DNA of 64,000 bases, taken from Paragorgia papillata. Its lineage: Eukaryota; Cnidaria; Anthozoa; Scleralcyonacea; Coralliidae. The stretch spans positions 681,501 to 745,500 of the forward strand of contig JAWNZC010000353.1 of NCBI GenBank assembly GCA_035771165.1, read 5' to 3'. A model generated the notes under the pieces. That model did not search any database, had not been told where the DNA came from, and worked only from the letters and a program-made list of their open reading frames with translations. Below are positions 1 to 10,505 of this stretch, one piece after another (positions within the stretch are counted from its first letter, which is position 1; each line of letters opens with the position of its first letter). Both the position numbers and the translations under genes were made by a program.

Positions 1-1
1 T

Positions 2-46
2 CTGACGAAGGGCCTTCGCTCGAAACGTTAGACTCCTACCTTCTCT
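2..46 (+). ncRNA. hammerhead-ribozyme-like core, Penelope-type, cut by window edge
   Basis: The sequence shows CTGACGA, then a possible stem (GGGC/GCTC with a 4-base loop), then GAAAC, in the order of a hammerhead catalytic core. Penelope-like elements are known to carry such minimal hammerheads in their terminal repeats. The upstream half of stem I lies before base 1, and stem III could only be the zero-loop ACGT, so as a monomer it would be weak. A related block with the same trailing CGGCAGTT lies at 50495-50532 on the other strand. The ribozyme reading is inference. Confidence 0.4.
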
Positions 47-289
47 GTTTCGGCAGTTATCTAACCTTACTGTATTTCGATTGTTGTTTCAATATTGCCT
101 ACGCAGCACACTACTTTTATTTCTTTTGGTATTGAATTGATGCTTGTTGTCTGCTTGTTTTAATTAAATTTGCCGGATCGTATATCAGGCAATATTCCGA
201 ATACTCATGCGCTATACGTAAAACGCTGACAAAGACACGTATGTCTTGCAGACTCAAATGTCGCGTATTTCTGGCTATGCCCTCAAGCT

Positions 290-2195
290 GTCAACTTTTT
301 TTCTAACCAAGACGACGGGTGATGCGTATGGACTTTTGGATTCTCTAAGGATTCTTGCCTCCAAAAGGTCTGTAAGGGCCATTCTAAACTCTTACAGTTG
401 AGTGGGTGGTATCCTGCGGTATGGTTATCTGGTCGGTACGTCGTCTTTGAGGTGTATTTCGTGGTAAACTACTTCCGTTTGGCCTAGGTCCTTGTTGTCC
501 TTGGCAAACACATACGACATCTTGGTAAGGAGTTCACGTGCCTGTTTCTTTTGCGTTTCTGTTAAGGGTATCTCGTCCAGATCAAACGTACTATCGGGGC
601 TTCCTTGCTCATCCTTGACATCACTTTTCATCGTCGGAGCCAAATTCTTGAATTCGTTGACAACTTGAGCCCAAGTTATGACAGCCTTCGGTTGTATGGT
701 AAATAGGAGTTTCACTGTTGTTGGTAACCTCTACAGGAATTCTGCACTTAGCTAAGCATGAGCGCAGGGTAACGAGTCCAGGAGTCACAACCAGCCCGAG
801 GTGACTTGAGAGTTTTGTTTCAAAAAGCACATCAGTTGGTGTTGCAAAACTGGCATTTGCCAAACACATGATAGTTCTCGTCTGGTGTGAACCAAGTGTT
901 ATAATACGTCTTGTCGTTGACTGTACTTTAATTCCTGGCGAATATTTTTTAAAACACTTTTCTTGATGGCACGTAGATTTGTAGGCGCTTTGCCATGCAG
1001 AAGATCTCCGTCGTTTTTGAAGAAATCTATTTTCTCCCTCTGACTCACAACATTGCTTGCATTGTCGGACTAAATTTTTACCAACAATCAATGGAACACG
1101 CTGGTTGTACTCGTTGTCTGGGACCACTAACACGGGCATGTCAAGGGAGGTATCGATACCGACATCTTCAGAAGGAAACTGAATGTTTACGACCGTATAA
1201 CAAAGAAAGGGAACATCATGGCCACCTGCATCAACAACACGAACCAGGTCTTCTAACGGTTTGAAGTACAGTCGCGAAGATGCTTCTTGGAAAATGACTC
1301 AGCTACTGACGTTATCTGGCGTCCAGTGTCCAACAGCCCAATGCAGGCATGACCATTAACAGTTATCACTGCTTCATTAGGTTCATCAATAAGCTCCTTC
1401 AGTACTGACACCAACTGGTTGGCCAGGGGCGGTGGGTTGTTCAAGACCTTTGGTTGCCCCATGGCAAAGGCCTTCGGTCGTTTCCCGACGATCTGTAATC
1501 TGATCTCGTGGTATTTCGACATCCAACTTGTATATGACCTTAGTTGGCCACAGCGATAGCAGGTTATAGGCACTCCTCACCTTGGTTTACTTGGGATTTG
1601 GTTGGCAATCTTTGGTCTTTCGTGAGTTCTGTTACATCCCTGGACAACGAGCACACTTCAGTCACCCACGCAGGCTCCACGGTGTCTTGCCACTGCTTAG
1701 ATTTGGGCTCCATATCGGATGTAGTAATTTGATTGGCCCGCGCAACTCGCTTTGGGGCCTGGATCGAGGAAATCTCCTCGCCATATCGCGCTGCTGTAAT
1801 CAATTCAGTGAATGCATTGCATTGATCCTTTTTATGTCTGGCTTTATCTTTGATCGGTTCACTAATCCCTTGTCAAAACAGCATGCGTAGCTGTCTTTCA
1901 ACGGCGTCTTCGTCCGGGAGAAGTTCTGTTCCCCTAGTCGTTGCCATTCGAACGTGATTGTCCAGCCGTGAAGCAAAGGCGACGACTTCTTCGTTTTCAC
2001 GCTGTCGAAATCGGTATGCTTCAGAAAGAATTTAGTCTCCGGTAGCGGACCCAACATCGCTATAGAATTGATCGAACTTCTCTAGAATCGTCTTTGAATC
2101 CGAATCGGGCCCCAAACCCACTAGTTTTGTTTTTACTTCGCCTTGTAGCGAGCGGCGTATCTGTTCGGCGATCGCTTGGTTTGTATACAATCGCT
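290..2195 (-). pseudogene. Ty3/gypsy retrotransposon remnant: gag, zinc knuckle, protease, start of RT
   Basis: Read on the minus strand from right to left, broken frames give a gag similar to the PNMA/gypsy type (near 2195-1560). Next comes a single CYRCGQ zinc-knuckle start near 1570, then an aspartic protease with the active-site motif LLDTG (about 1335-1310) followed by QITSVAESF, then VPLIVGKN. The spacer ahead of RT (DLGQTEVVYHEIHL, about 490-440) is typical of gypsy pol, and weak RT homology (ESKSPYASPVVLV) can be followed to about 300. Several frameshifts separate the parts and neither LTR is visible, so it is a dead, truncated copy. The protease family call is firm; the exact ends are not. 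Confidence 0.72.
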
Positions 2196-3260
2196 TTGTC
2201 GACTTTGAAGCAGGCTTTCTTGCGTTCCAGCATCTCGCGTCGACCAGCAACATTCAAAACCCTAGTGCACTTGATACCGGTGTGCCCTGTCGAAGCACAT
2301 TAGATGCACTTTACTTGCTTGTATCCACCACTCCCGTTACCCAGTAGAAGTTTGTCGCGGTTTCTCCAACTTGATTTGTTGTCGTTCTGTTTGCTCTTGG
2401 TTTCACTCTCTTCGTTTCGCAGGTTTCGATCCACAAATGTTCAACGAGTTGTTCTAACCCCCACTCTTCCCAGTCGTCATACTTTTGAACTAAGACATCT
2501 CGAACAGGCCCTAGCTTGTGCATAAGTGTTACACGGTAGACTGTGCTATTAGCAGTTTCCCCATTGTGGAAAATGTCTGGCGATCCTCGATAGCTTGTTG
2601 TAGAAGTCGTGAATTGAGTCGATTTTGTGAATGTTGGTCAACGTATGAAGGCTTTCTAGGTCCTTTATTATAGTGCCTTGTGGACCTTGCTGTCCTTCCC
2701 ATAATTCTCCACGAGTATGCGCTTGGTTTCTTTGTAACCATCTGTTGAGTGTGGTAATCCAAGAATGTCATCTCGTGGTTTGTCCTTCACCAGCTCCAAG
2801 AGATGGCGGAACTTGCTAATCTCGACAGGGTTGACTCGCCGACTTCGACTGTGAACTGGTTCCAAAATCGTAGCTAATCCTTGTAATCTCCTGAAAATGG
2901 CGTTATAGTATACTTTTGTAACTTCACAGTTTGTTGAGCCCTCCTTTGATTTGTGATTCCACTCTCTCTGCCTGCTTCTTCAGTTTGCTTCTGCAGCCGC
3001 AGCTTTCGCATAAACTACTCTTCCTCGGCGCGCTGCTGTCGAATCATCGCTTCTCCCATTTCCTTTTGTTGCTGGAACCGAAATTTCGTTTGCTCCTGGT
3101 TGATTCTCCTCAGGTACTTTTGACTACAAACAGCCAAGATGATGCAGCTTTAGCTTACGAGAAAATTGGAGACTCGATAAGCGACTTGAACTATCAAAGC
3201 ACGAGAGCCTTCAGCATTGAATCGACAATGATCAAAGTCTAGAGCACATCCGTGAATGGT
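2195..3260 (-). pseudogene. BEL/Pao-like gag remnant (DUF1759-type capsid region)
   Basis: The minus strand from about 3120 down reads through a charged coiled-coil stretch rich in Q, E and R. It then reads a capsid-like region with ITPFSGDYKD (one stop follows), KFRHLLELVKDKPRDDILGL and YKETKRILVENYGKD, and a final RREMLERKKACFK that matches the lead-in to a BEL zinc knuckle. This order (coiled coil, DUF1759-like, knuckle) is that of BEL/Pao gag. At least four frame changes and stops are present. The knuckle is cut off near 2200, where gypsy-type gag sequence begins in the same orientation. No LTR was recognised. Confidence 0.62.
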
Positions 3261-3464
3261 CAGAAAAGCAAAAGGATTGCCTCGCTGTGTTCCGTAAATC
3301 AAGAGATCATTGTAAGCGGTGATTGGAGAGCTTCAGAGACAGGAACGAGAGGATAAATTACAAAGAGGGCTTCAGGACCTCAGCCTCTGCCAGTTTCATT
3401 TTCTCGAGAGCTGGGCATTTTTCATGTTTTGTTTCAGTTTCCATAGTTTTTACAAGAAAAAAAC

Positions 3465-3540
3465 CCGATCACTCTTCGTAATAATTGTCGATCACTCTTC
3501 GTAGAAGTTGTCTGCCACTCTTAGAAATTGTCGGCCACTG
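3465..3540. repeat. three imperfect ~27-bp tandem units
   Basis: The phrase CGATCACTCTTCGTA recurs in decaying form three times just before the foldback element. It is a small local tandem repeat with no visible coding role. Confidence 0.45.
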
Positions 3541-3960
3541 TTACCAAATAAATAGCAACAGTTGTTGCTATGGCAACAATGACGTTTCAAAATGGCTGCC
3601 AATTACCTTTCAAACTAATTTAATTCGAAAAAAACTTTGGTGACCCCGAATTTTTTTTTCATTAAAACTTTTCTTGAAGTGTGAGTAATCAATAGGCCGA
3701 TTTTAAAAAAATTCTGTAGAAGGAATAATGTTTTCCCTGAAACAATCATGTTTGTTAATTTTTAAAAAATTTGGATATACAGAATTTTTTTAAAATCGGC
3801 CTATTGATTACTCATACTTCTAAGGAAAAGTTCTAATAAAAAACAAATGAGGGGTTACCAAAGTTTTTTTCGAATTAAATTAGCTTGAAGGGTAATTGGC
3901 AGCCATTTTGAAACGCCATTGTTGCCATAGCAACAACTGTTGCTATTTATTTGGTAACAG
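3538..3960. mobile_element. 423-bp foldback MITE with X-box motifs in both arms
   Basis: The left end CTGTTACCAAATAAATAGC returns as its reverse complement at the right end, and the two arms pair over about 190 bases each with few mismatches around a short AT-rich centre. It encodes nothing. Each arm carries a near-perfect palindrome, GTTGCTATGGCAAC (3564-3577) and GTTGCCATAGCAAC (3921-3934), one base away from the RFX X-box consensus GTTGCCATGGCAAC. No convincing target duplication is seen. The foldback is seen directly; the MITE class is inference. Confidence 0.8.
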
Positions 3961-4384
3961 TTTTTGATTTTCAGAATGTTTAGCTATGGATAACATTTAG
4001 TTTTATTCTTTTTCCGAGTTGTTTATGCACGTGTATTGGACTCTCAAACTTGTATTTTCCATATTTCTAGGAACTGTATGGAGCCACTTTAAATGTATAT
4101 AATCTTTAACTTTTCTAAAATAAAGTCTTTCAAATTAAGATCGCGTGTTTATATTTTATGTATCTTGCGTGATTGTAAACATTTTTTACACACCATAAGT
4201 TGTGTAAAAAAGCACGTCTTTGTGAAGAAAAAACACACACATTGTGTAGAAAAACACGCACTGCGTTTCGGCGACAAGCCGTTTACACGCGTTATAAAGT
4301 GTAAATTTACACACCTAATTTACATCCGTGTAAAAAAAAAACCGGCTTATAGTGTGCTGTTTGGGCGACAAAAAAATGTGTCTA
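3961..4384. other. non-coding AT-rich stretch with GTGTAAA hairpins
   Basis: No gene is supported. The stretch holds a strong hairpin near 4180-4212 (TTTTTTACACA paired with TGTGTAAAAAA around 8 bases) and the 14-bp palindrome GTGTAAATTTACAC near 4299-4312. Further GTGTAAA/TTTACAC words follow. A frame open across it is low-complexity and not credible. Confidence 0.5.
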
Positions 4385-5250
4385 ATTTCTACACACTTGT
4401 TTTTAGAGTCCAACCGTTACATTCACGGTGCTCAGCTAGCTGTTGTGGACAAATTTGTGTCTTTGGGAAGCACTCTTCACAGGAATGGTTCGCTAGATTC
4501 TGAAATATCCTACAGACTGGAGAGAGCAAGCGTAGCTTTTGATAAACTTGAGCACATGGTGTGGTCTCAGCATAACATAACGTTGAACACCAAGCTGATT
4601 GTATATGACGCATGTGTCATTACTGTCCTGCTCTATTCCTCTGAAACATGGACCACATACCGTCATCACGTGAAGTTCTGGAACGTGTCCATCAGAACTG
4701 TCTGAGACGGATTATAGACATCAAATGGCAAACGTTCACACCTGATACTGAAAAATTCTTATGAGAGCAGGCTGTTTGAGCATCGAGTCACGCATCACGA
4801 AGAACCTAATGCGATGGACTGGACACGTTGTTAGGTTAGAAGGTTGTAGATTGACGAAAATGGTTTTCTGCGGTGAACTGGCTGAAGGAAAACGCCCAGC
4901 TCATATGCCTAAGAAGCGCTATATGGACTGTGTGAAACACAACTTGAGGGATATGGGCATAGATGTAAGTAAGTGGGAATTGATTGCACTGAATAGGGAC
5001 CTTTGAAGAAAAACTATTTATGATGGCATTAATAGATTTGAACAAAAGCGGGTAGTAAAGGCCAAAGTTGAAACGTGCTGCAAGGAAATTTGTTTGTAGT
5101 ATAACAAATCCGGAACTAACATGCTCTTTTTGTGGTCGCTTTTGTTTGTCAAAGGCAGTCTTGGGAAGGCATCTGAAAGTTCGTGATGATGTGCGAGAGA
5201 CGCCATTGCGTAGAATGCTAAGTCACTTCCGGGAACTTAAGAATATTTAA
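4385..5250 (+). pseudogene. non-LTR retrotransposon RT, C-terminal remnant
   Basis: Two frames on the plus strand carry the tail of an endonuclease-reverse transcriptase of the kind common in animal genomes. The first has FVSLGSTLHRNGSLDSEI, then KLIVYDACVITVLLYSSETW (about 4455-4650). After a frameshift near 4700 comes LMRWTGHVVRLEG and KRYMDCVKHNLRDMGID (about 4805-4965). A degenerate C2H2 knuckle, CSFCGRFC...LGRHL, follows in a third frame near 5120-5180. The catalytic RT core is absent, so this is a 5'-truncated, inactive copy. Confidence 0.8.
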
Positions 5251-6040
5251 CGGCAAATAAGAGCCACAAAGTTTGACTGGATTTGGTTGTCGTAAATGCC
5301 CAAAACGGGCGTAACCTACAAGGCTTGTCGTTTCTAGTGCAAAATTTCACAGAAACTTTGCAGTATTGTGATGAGCGGCGAAAATTAACACGATAGATAG
5401 ATAGACAGTGTAAACTTTTTGGGGGGTAAAGTTAGCATGTTTAACGACACATGTCGTAGTTGAAAGGCTAAAACCAGTGAAAATGTGAAACGCCAGTATC
5501 AGTCTTTCATAGACGACAAATATTTATGTCGCTTAAAGCTCGTAAGTCCTTAAGAGCGATAACAGACAGGTTTGTACCTTATCTATGGATATTTCTTGAA
5601 AGACGTGTAAAATCAGCGCCAATTTATATTAACTAGATAAATTGGGATTAATGAGAAGCTACATCTTAATACTCTCACGCAATAGCGCAGTTATGACATT
5701 TTCTGCGTTATGTCACTTTTATTGCTCTTTAGCAATTTGGCAAAAACAAGGTATTAAAAAAGAAGCGCGTGCACAAGTCATCTAATACGATTTAATCAAA
5801 CCGGACATCCCAAGCTTATAAGCACTAAAGCATGTCAAAAACAAGATAGCTCACTCTGGTTCTGATCGCCTTCCTCAAAACATCTAGTCAAAGTTACCCC
5901 ACCAACCGCACCCTTTGAGAATAAATACGGAACATTTAGAGTTGTTGTTAAAGAACTTCAATTTGTAATATAGTTTACGGTTGAAATATCATTTAGTTTT
6001 TGTGTAATACGAAAAGCGAGGTAAAGAACAAACCCAAAAT
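5251..6040. other. intergenic, no gene seen
   Basis: AT-rich sequence with scattered stops in all frames. I see no domain, splice-bounded exon, repeat array or terminal repeat. Confidence 0.5.
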
Positions 6041-6042
6041 TG

Positions 6043-6063
6043 TATATATATATATATATATAT
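6043..6063. repeat. (TA)n microsatellite
   Basis: About ten TA units in a row, directly before a GC-richer block. Confidence 0.8.
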
Positions 6064-6148
6064 TTTAAATTCTATTAATAAAGAAATCGGGGCGGAAAGT
6101 GGTGTCCCCTCGGCCACACTTCGCCCACGGTGAAGCACACACCGGCGA

Positions 6149-6300
6149 CGGAGAGCAAGGTCCATAACGGTGAGGGCCCTTACCTTCACCCTGATCTTCG
6201 CTTCTCTCGGTCACTTCACCACGGGGAAGCCCGGCTGGGACATGAGAGCAAGGTCCATAACAGTGAGGGCCCTTACTCTCACTCTGACTTTCGCTTCTCC
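6149..6300. repeat. duplicated ~55-bp GC-rich unit
   Basis: GAGAGCAAGGTCCATAAC followed by GTGAGGGCCCTTAC and a CTCTGA/CCCTGA-TCGCTTCTC tail occurs at about 6151-6206 and again at 6244-6300, offset by 94 bases. Both strands are open here, but the frames have no recognisable domain, so no gene is called. Confidence 0.6.
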
Positions 6301-6400
6301 AGCTTTTTCTGGGGGCCCTTACCTCCAGAAAACCGCACTTTCCGTCACCCAAAAATTATCCACACAAAGATTTGCGTGACTTATTAATGGTGCATTATTT

Positions 6401-7400
6401 TTAAAATATATCTTAATATATCGAGAATAAAAGAAGTTTCCCCCCGGAATATATTAGAATAGAACAGTGCGCACGCGTGGTTTTGTTTGCGACTGACGGC
6501 GAATACAACAATGGCGGAGAAACGCAAAGATGCGATCAATTTTCTAATTGAAACAACGACTTTCTAGGCTTAGCTGCATGGCTAATTAAATATCGTCAGG
6601 ACGAAAGGATTTATTGTCTGCCTAGCGGAAGGTGCGAATAAATATTAAAAGCTTTATATTCAACTTTAATATGGTCTGGCATGTTGACTATGTTGTGAAG
6701 TCGGTTTGTAGAGTGTTGTTGGTTCGTGTCTGTTATATTATACACGTGTGGCGCTCGAGCAGTTTTGCACGTCAGCTCAATAACAAATTATGTATACTGG
6801 AGACGGTAGACTGTCTTCGCATTTTCATTTGGCGTTCAATAAACAACTGTACGAGAACCCTGGCCATATATGTATCTGTACCTACGTGAACTTAGCGCGT
6901 GATTGGGCAGACGATTCGCAAAGCTACATAACGTGAAGCTAGCAACAAATCATCAGACAATCGTAATTTATGTATTTTGACATCCACTTCGCAGATTTTA
7001 GTCAATTTTGATCCGGATCGACTGGACGTCACACGATACGTCTTAGTATCGGAATTCTTGTGATGCGCCAAGCTTTTTACACAAAAATTTCGAGGAGTTC
7101 AAAACGAACTTGTTGTTATGTTAAATACAGACAGGAAAACAATAGCGAAGGGCACAAAAAACACCAGTATTCATGTTTGTTGGAGTTTATATTTTCTTGC
7201 GTTCTTGATGAGAGAAAATAGAGAGCTTAAGCATACAGACGTTTTTGAGACACGGACGGTGACCGGAAGAACAAGAATACAATACAGAACTACTGAACCG
7301 CGTATTCTTTGAAAATACTTTTTTACCCAAAACAAAGGCTATGAATAATCACATATCTACACTGTTAGCTCACAAGCTTAAATTTCATCTTTATGTAATA
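6401..7400. other. intergenic, no supported gene
   Basis: An ATGGCGGAGAAACGC in good Kozak context at 6511 opens only 18 codons before a stop and has no donor-like site. Nothing else in this kilobase is recognisable. Confidence 0.4.
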
Positions 7401-7496
7401 GATACAGCATGAGCAGCCGATCTGTATCTGATTTACAAGGCGAGTCGAAGGCGAGCCGTAGTAAATCAGATACAGCTCGGCTGCGAATGCTGTATC
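7401..7496. repeat. 96-bp hairpin
   Basis: GATACAGCATGAGCAGCC...ATCTGATTTAC pairs with GTAAATCAGATACAGC...GCTGTATC across a short loop. It is probably the centre or end of a MITE. Confidence 0.65.
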
Positions 7497-7689
7497 TTTC
7501 TTAAAATACAAATGCATCTAAGTAATCAAGTTCACCAACTATTTTAGCGATATACTCTATTTTAGCCGAGAAAATCGAAGCTAAAGTTTATGTAAATCAG
7601 GACGATTCTGTATCCGATTTACAACCTCTGCTACGGTATTGATTTCTTTTGTGTTTTCCTCATGAATTATTAATGAGTTTTTTAAGTAA

Positions 7690-7977
7690 TATTTCATAAA
7701 CGAGTGCGAGTGTATTACCAGGGGTTACAAACACGAGAAAACAATGAAAATCGCTCAGGCGATGGCCCGAGTGATTTTCGTTGTTCTCAAGTGTTTGTGA
7801 AACACGAGTGAACAATGAAAATCACGAGGCCGTCAGGCCGAGTGATTTTGATGGTTCTCAAGTGTTTTACATACACGAGAGAACAACGAAAATCACGAGG
7901 GCTATCGCCAAGCGATTTTTATTGTTCTCGAGTGTTTGCGACCCCTGGTAATACACGAGCCACGAGTTTATGAAATA
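7690..7977. mobile_element. palindromic MITE, copy 1 (ACCAGGGGTTACAAACAC family)
   Basis: The left end ATTTCATAAACGAG...GTATTACCAGGGGTTACAAACAC is answered by GTTTGCGACCCCTGGTAATACACGAG...TTTATGAAAT at the right. Inside are three successive ~65-bp units, each itself an imperfect palindrome of the form CACGAG..AACAATGAAAATC...GATTTT..TTGTTCTC..GTG. A second copy lies at 11100-11361. There is no coding capacity. Confidence 0.75.
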
Positions 7978-8099
7978 GCTTCTCAATCGTCTATTATAGT
8001 TGAATTGGCGAGGGACTTGAAGACAATCTTGTTCTTAATGATTTTGATTTATTCATGCCAATGCATGATTAGTTTGAACATGAGTTCGATTGCGAAGGA

Positions 8100-8304
8100 T
8101 GGGCGCTCGTTTCGCGAGGCAAGAACATCGAAAGAAGAAATGGCTATCGAAGCTGCAATTCCAATGTCAACTCGATACAAAAATAAATGGGCGATTGAAG
8201 TAATTAGGGAATGGCAGTATTATCGGAGCGTCAAAAGCCAAACGAGCGATGAAACTAGCGATAAAATGAAGGAAGATTCGTCGTTCCAGGCGTGGACACA
8301 GTGA
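8100..8304 (+). pseudogene. possible tyrosine-recombinase-type (Crypton/KCTD1-like) N-terminal fragment
   Basis: A frame ending at 8304 contains AIPMSTRYKNKWAIEVIREW. This has the spacing of the SAM-like segment that precedes the catalytic domain in Crypton-derived proteins (n-T-x-x-x-W-a-x-x-x-x-x-W). No catalytic R-H-R-Y region follows, and the frame has no clear start; an in-frame run reaches back into the adjoining MITE. The similarity is short and recalled by pattern only, so this could be chance. Confidence 0.25.
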
Positions 8305-8488
8305 TTGAACAATTCAATGCAGAAAGTTGGTGAGAAACATGACCGTTGTCTTGTTGATATATATATAGTCTACTTTAGAATGAACTAATGAAGCCTTAAA
8401 TGTGTGGAAATGATCATTTGTGTGTAAATGTGTGAAATAAAAATAACTTGCAATCATGAATTTGGTATGTATGCCTCTATGTCATTTT

Positions 8489-8567
8489 GAATTTATGATT
8501 AGGAAATGTGGTAATAAACTGTTCTTTGTCTAAGCCGTTTATTATCTGATTTCTTAATTATAAATTC
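8489..8567. mobile_element. ~78-bp mini-MITE, copy 1
   Basis: The block has GAATTTATGATTAGGAAATG at one end and TTTCTTAATTATAAATTC at the other, which are inverted repeats. The same 78 bases occur in the opposite orientation at 11007-11084. Confidence 0.65.
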
Positions 8568-9185
8568 GGTTTGGGCGACGTTTACCGGGTTTCAAAACCT
8601 ATGCACATGACGAAACATCCTCGCCTGATTGGCTAATTAGCTCATGAATTATTAATGAGTTTTTTAAATAAAAATACAGATCTTGTATATATTTATATTG
8701 TAATGTAATGAAATTATCCCCCTTAAAATACAAGTTTTCTACTTTAAAAGCATGTCTATTGTAGTAACACAACGATGACAGGCCTCAACGTTCTAGAAGT
8801 TCCCGTCGTCTCAAGAACGTGAAAATGACGTCTTGTGTAGAACAACGACGGCGTTCACTTTGCGCTTGGAATTTTAAATTGCTCATTATCATTGTTTTGA
8901 ATGAAAAATGCTATTGAATTCAATCGCCGTCCCTGGCTCTAAAACGCCTGTATGCTTAAGCTCTCTAATGACTCTTTAAGAATCCCTCGAGATTCTATTT
9001 TGTGTTGTTTGTCTGAGTTTTGGCTTGTATTCAATTAACTTGGACTTCCTTTAGCATTTTTTAAAACCGATGCAGGTGTAGGCCTGGTTTGTTGTTGATT
9101 CTAAATAACTATGCGAATCGCATGGCCTTTGCGCCGGCGATGTTTCATTCAATGGCAGCTCTGTCCATACACGTAGCAAAAATTG
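8568..9185. other. intergenic, no gene seen
   Basis: It contains a second CATGAATTATTAATGAG word (near 8644; the first is near 7661), suggesting it is the tail of a dispersed repeat. No coding signal is visible. Confidence 0.4.
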
Positions 9186-9189
9186 TTAT

Positions 9190-9350
9190 TATCTTTGACT
9201 AGAAACTTTGCACTATCCGTCTGGTTATCTCAAAAAATGTTATAAAATACGATCTGGAGATAATAATTACAAATTAAGTATTGGTGAGGTTGATGTATCA
9301 ATACCCAAACCTCAAACCCAGTGCATGAAAAAACGTTTTCTATATAATGG
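9190..9350 (+). pseudogene. non-LTR RT extreme C-terminus fragment
   Basis: The frame reads YKIRSGDNNYKLSIGEVDV, then PKPQTQCMKKRFLYNGGLIW. This resembles the conserved tail (short basic stretch, PKPRT, then a W-N-x-L-P-like end) found after RT domains of animal non-LTR elements. It stops abruptly where an endonuclease-type sequence begins, so it is a fragment of a different copy from its neighbour. Confidence 0.5.
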
Positions 9351-9957
9351 TGGCTTGATTTGGAATTCTATGATATTGATCTTCACCAACTAATAACCAC
9401 ACCAACAAGGCCTATTACTTGATCGCTTATTGACCATATCTACTCATAAAGCAATGTTTTTAAATCTGGTACTTTACCTATTACATTAAGTGACCATTTG
9501 CCCATTTTCGTTACGTGGGTAACCCGGGGTAATTTCACCAGTACAGTCAATCATAAGTCTATTTTCTATCGCTCGTTTAAAGATTTTTCCGCTGATCGTT
9601 TCATAACTGATTTGAATAATGGAACACCATAGAAATGTTTACGGACATTAATGAAGCTCTTGGACATTTGTATGCTCTGTTTAATTATCTACTTGACTCT
9701 ACTTGATCACGCACCCTTGAAGAAAAAGGCTTCACCAACCTGAATGGTTCACTGATGAGATTAGTCATACAATTAAGAAGCGCAACAATCTACACAAACT
9801 TGATATTTTAAGTAATACTACTATTTACTTGCAAGATTATAGCTCGGCACGTAATCGAGTGGTAAATTTAATTAGAGATGCAAAGCGCACCTTCTACCGT
9901 AAGTCTATAAATGCTAATCTTGATAACCCAAAACGTCTTTGGAAAATAATCCGTAAC
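9351..9957 (+). pseudogene. non-LTR retrotransposon: end of APE endonuclease and EN-RT linker
   Basis: DLHQLITTPTRPIT and then LIDHIYS, with FKSGTLPITLSDHLPIFVTW at about 9451-9510, form the closing part of an APE-type endonuclease, including the SDHLP motif. The linker follows with EWFTDEI, then SSARNRVVNLIRDAKRTFYR and PKRLWKIIRNIAP. There are stops and frameshifts between these pieces. The reading frame continues at 10506 after a hAT-like element, so the two parts were once one gene. Confidence 0.68.
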
Positions 9958-9965
9958 ATTGCACC

Positions 9966-10505
9966 CATGGGCGCCGGAACCACGGGGGCAGCGGCGGCAG
10001 CTGCCCCCGTTGCCCTTTGCTTACCGGGGCACACGGGGTCAGCTGTGTGCCCTTTCCTAAATACAATATCTTATACTTGCTTTTGAATTTATTTAATCAC
10101 TCTAAGTTAAAATTTATACTGCCGAAATTCGGAAAGAAAAAACATTTAAATTTTACGAACGGAGATGCGTAATTAGGAGGAAAGAACCCGAACTAATTGC
10201 CGCTGGTCGTCGTGATCGACGATTGACGAAGTGAGATCGATGCATTATACATGTGAATATGTGATTTAAAATGAAAATTAATAATATAAATTATTATTAT
10301 TTATTATTTAAAATTGTTATTGACAAACGTTTACTGCGAGTCTGTCAGTCTGTGTGCATCTTCCAGTAACTAGACAGTAACTAGACAGCTAGACGGCTTC
10401 TCCCACTAAATAAAAAAATTTCCTTTTGCTTGTTTGCCAAGTAAGGTGAAAGTGCCCTTTTTCAGATTCTGCCCCCGCTGCACTAAGTTGCTTCCGGCGC
10501 CTCTG
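9966..10505. mobile_element. hAT-like non-autonomous element, copy 1 (540 bp, 8-bp TSD ATTGCACC)
   Basis: The element starts CATGGGCGCCGGAACC and ends GCTTCCGGCGCCTCTG, imperfect inverted repeats of about 14 bases, each followed inward by a GGGGGCAGC-type block. ATTGCACC stands directly on both sides (9958-9965 and 10506-10513). It interrupts a non-LTR RT gene in frame. The 8-bp duplication and CAG/CAT-GGCG ends fit the hAT superfamily. It has no transposase. Confidence 0.85.

Noticed and set aside
6511..6567. ATGGCGGAGAAACGC start in good context
   Set aside because: Only 18 codons to a stop and no donor site.
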